From Chloroflexota bacterium (GTDB lineage: Bacteria > Chloroflexota > UBA6077 > FW602-bin22 > JACPQP01), in the NCBI GenBank assembly GCA_016190465.1, contig JACPQP010000025.1, positions 1 to 13,070 of the forward strand: a DNA stretch of 13,070 nt, read 5' to 3'. This document shows, in pieces, positions 12,987 through 13,070 of the stretch; the stretch's first letter is position 1, and the number at the start of each line of letters is the position of its first letter. The notes beneath the pieces were generated by a model, which saw only the letters and a list, made by a program, of their open reading frames with translations, searched no databases and was not told where the DNA came from. Made by a program: the position numbers and the translations under genes.

Positions 12987-13070
12987 GCGACTAAAGTCGC
13001 GAGCTACCTTTGCGAAGCCCGCCTTCGCGGGCTAACCCAGTCGGCGCAGGCCGACTTCGTAACGGTAGCC
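12987..13070. repeat. Cluster of hairpins of a dispersed (ACTAAAGT-type) repeat, running off the window
   Basis: Three hairpins follow each other: GCGACT-AA-AGTCGC (12987-13000); GCGAAG/CTTCGC (13012-13028), overlapping GCCCGC-CTTC-GCGGGC (13017-13032); and AGTCGGC-GCAG-GCCGACT (13039-13056). GCTACC (13003-13008) and GGTAGC (13064-13069) are inverted ends. The pattern matches intergenic repeats of Chloroflexota-like genomes by recall. It is not a tRNA. The right limit is unknown. Confidence 0.6.

Noticed and set aside
12987..13070. tRNA-like fold at the right edge
   Set aside because: There are several hairpins but no T-loop GTTCGAATC-type motif, no A/B box pattern and no acceptor pairing; the inverted ends and ACTAAAGT palindrome fit a dispersed repeat.

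Overview
The window looks chromosomal and comes from a GC-rich bacterium. The best guess is Chloroflexota, near Thermomicrobia/Sphaerobacter. This rests on GAF-DHp/LuxR two-component pairs, a bacterial PAC2-family protein, UROD-superfamily proteins beside a Gfo/Idh/MocA oxidoreductase, a large-type (Alu-containing) SRP RNA, and abundant palindromic dispersed repeats between genes. Phylum is inference only; no rRNA or tRNA is present.

Layout. Positions 3-1984 (+): the 3' part of a cytoplasmic GAF sensor histidine kinase and its NarL/LuxR-type response regulator. Positions 1999-3084 (-): a UROD-superfamily protein that is not HemE, behind a 5' region with two strong palindromes. Positions 3290-3508: two non-coding repeats, a REP-like hairpin and a G-tract inverted repeat. 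Positions 3548-4462 (+): a PAC2-family protein whose stop codon directly touches that of a second UROD-superfamily gene (4463-5416, -). Between that gene and ksgA lies a divergent promoter pair. The rightward promoter is placed exactly to start a ~270-nt SRP RNA (5581-5850), which runs straight into ksgA and ispE (5857-7668, +) with no terminator. Positions 7778-8806 (+): a Gfo/Idh/MocA oxidoreductase with its own promoter. Positions 8813-9079: a nested inverted repeat filling the gap between convergent genes. Positions 12629-9084 (-): an operon of ECF sigma factor, transmembrane zinc-finger anti-sigma factor, ABC ATPase and ABC-2 permease. Positions 12696-13070: the sigma operon upstream region, a 33-codon gene remnant cut off by a repeat, and a cluster of hairpin repeats running off the window.

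How the genes work together. The kinase and regulator form one signalling unit. SRP RNA, RsmA/KsgA and IspE are housekeeping functions, apparently expressed from one strong promoter. The sigma/anti-sigma/ABC-2 operon resembles in layout the Bacillus sigY-yxlCDEFG type, in which a membrane-sensed signal releases a sigma factor that drives an exporter. The two UROD-like proteins and the oxidoreductase are probably catabolic or accessory enzymes of unknown substrate.

I found no mobile-element genes, CRISPR array or defence system. The most unusual points are the SRP RNA-ksgA junction, the nested intergenic palindrome, and the truncated gene at the right edge.
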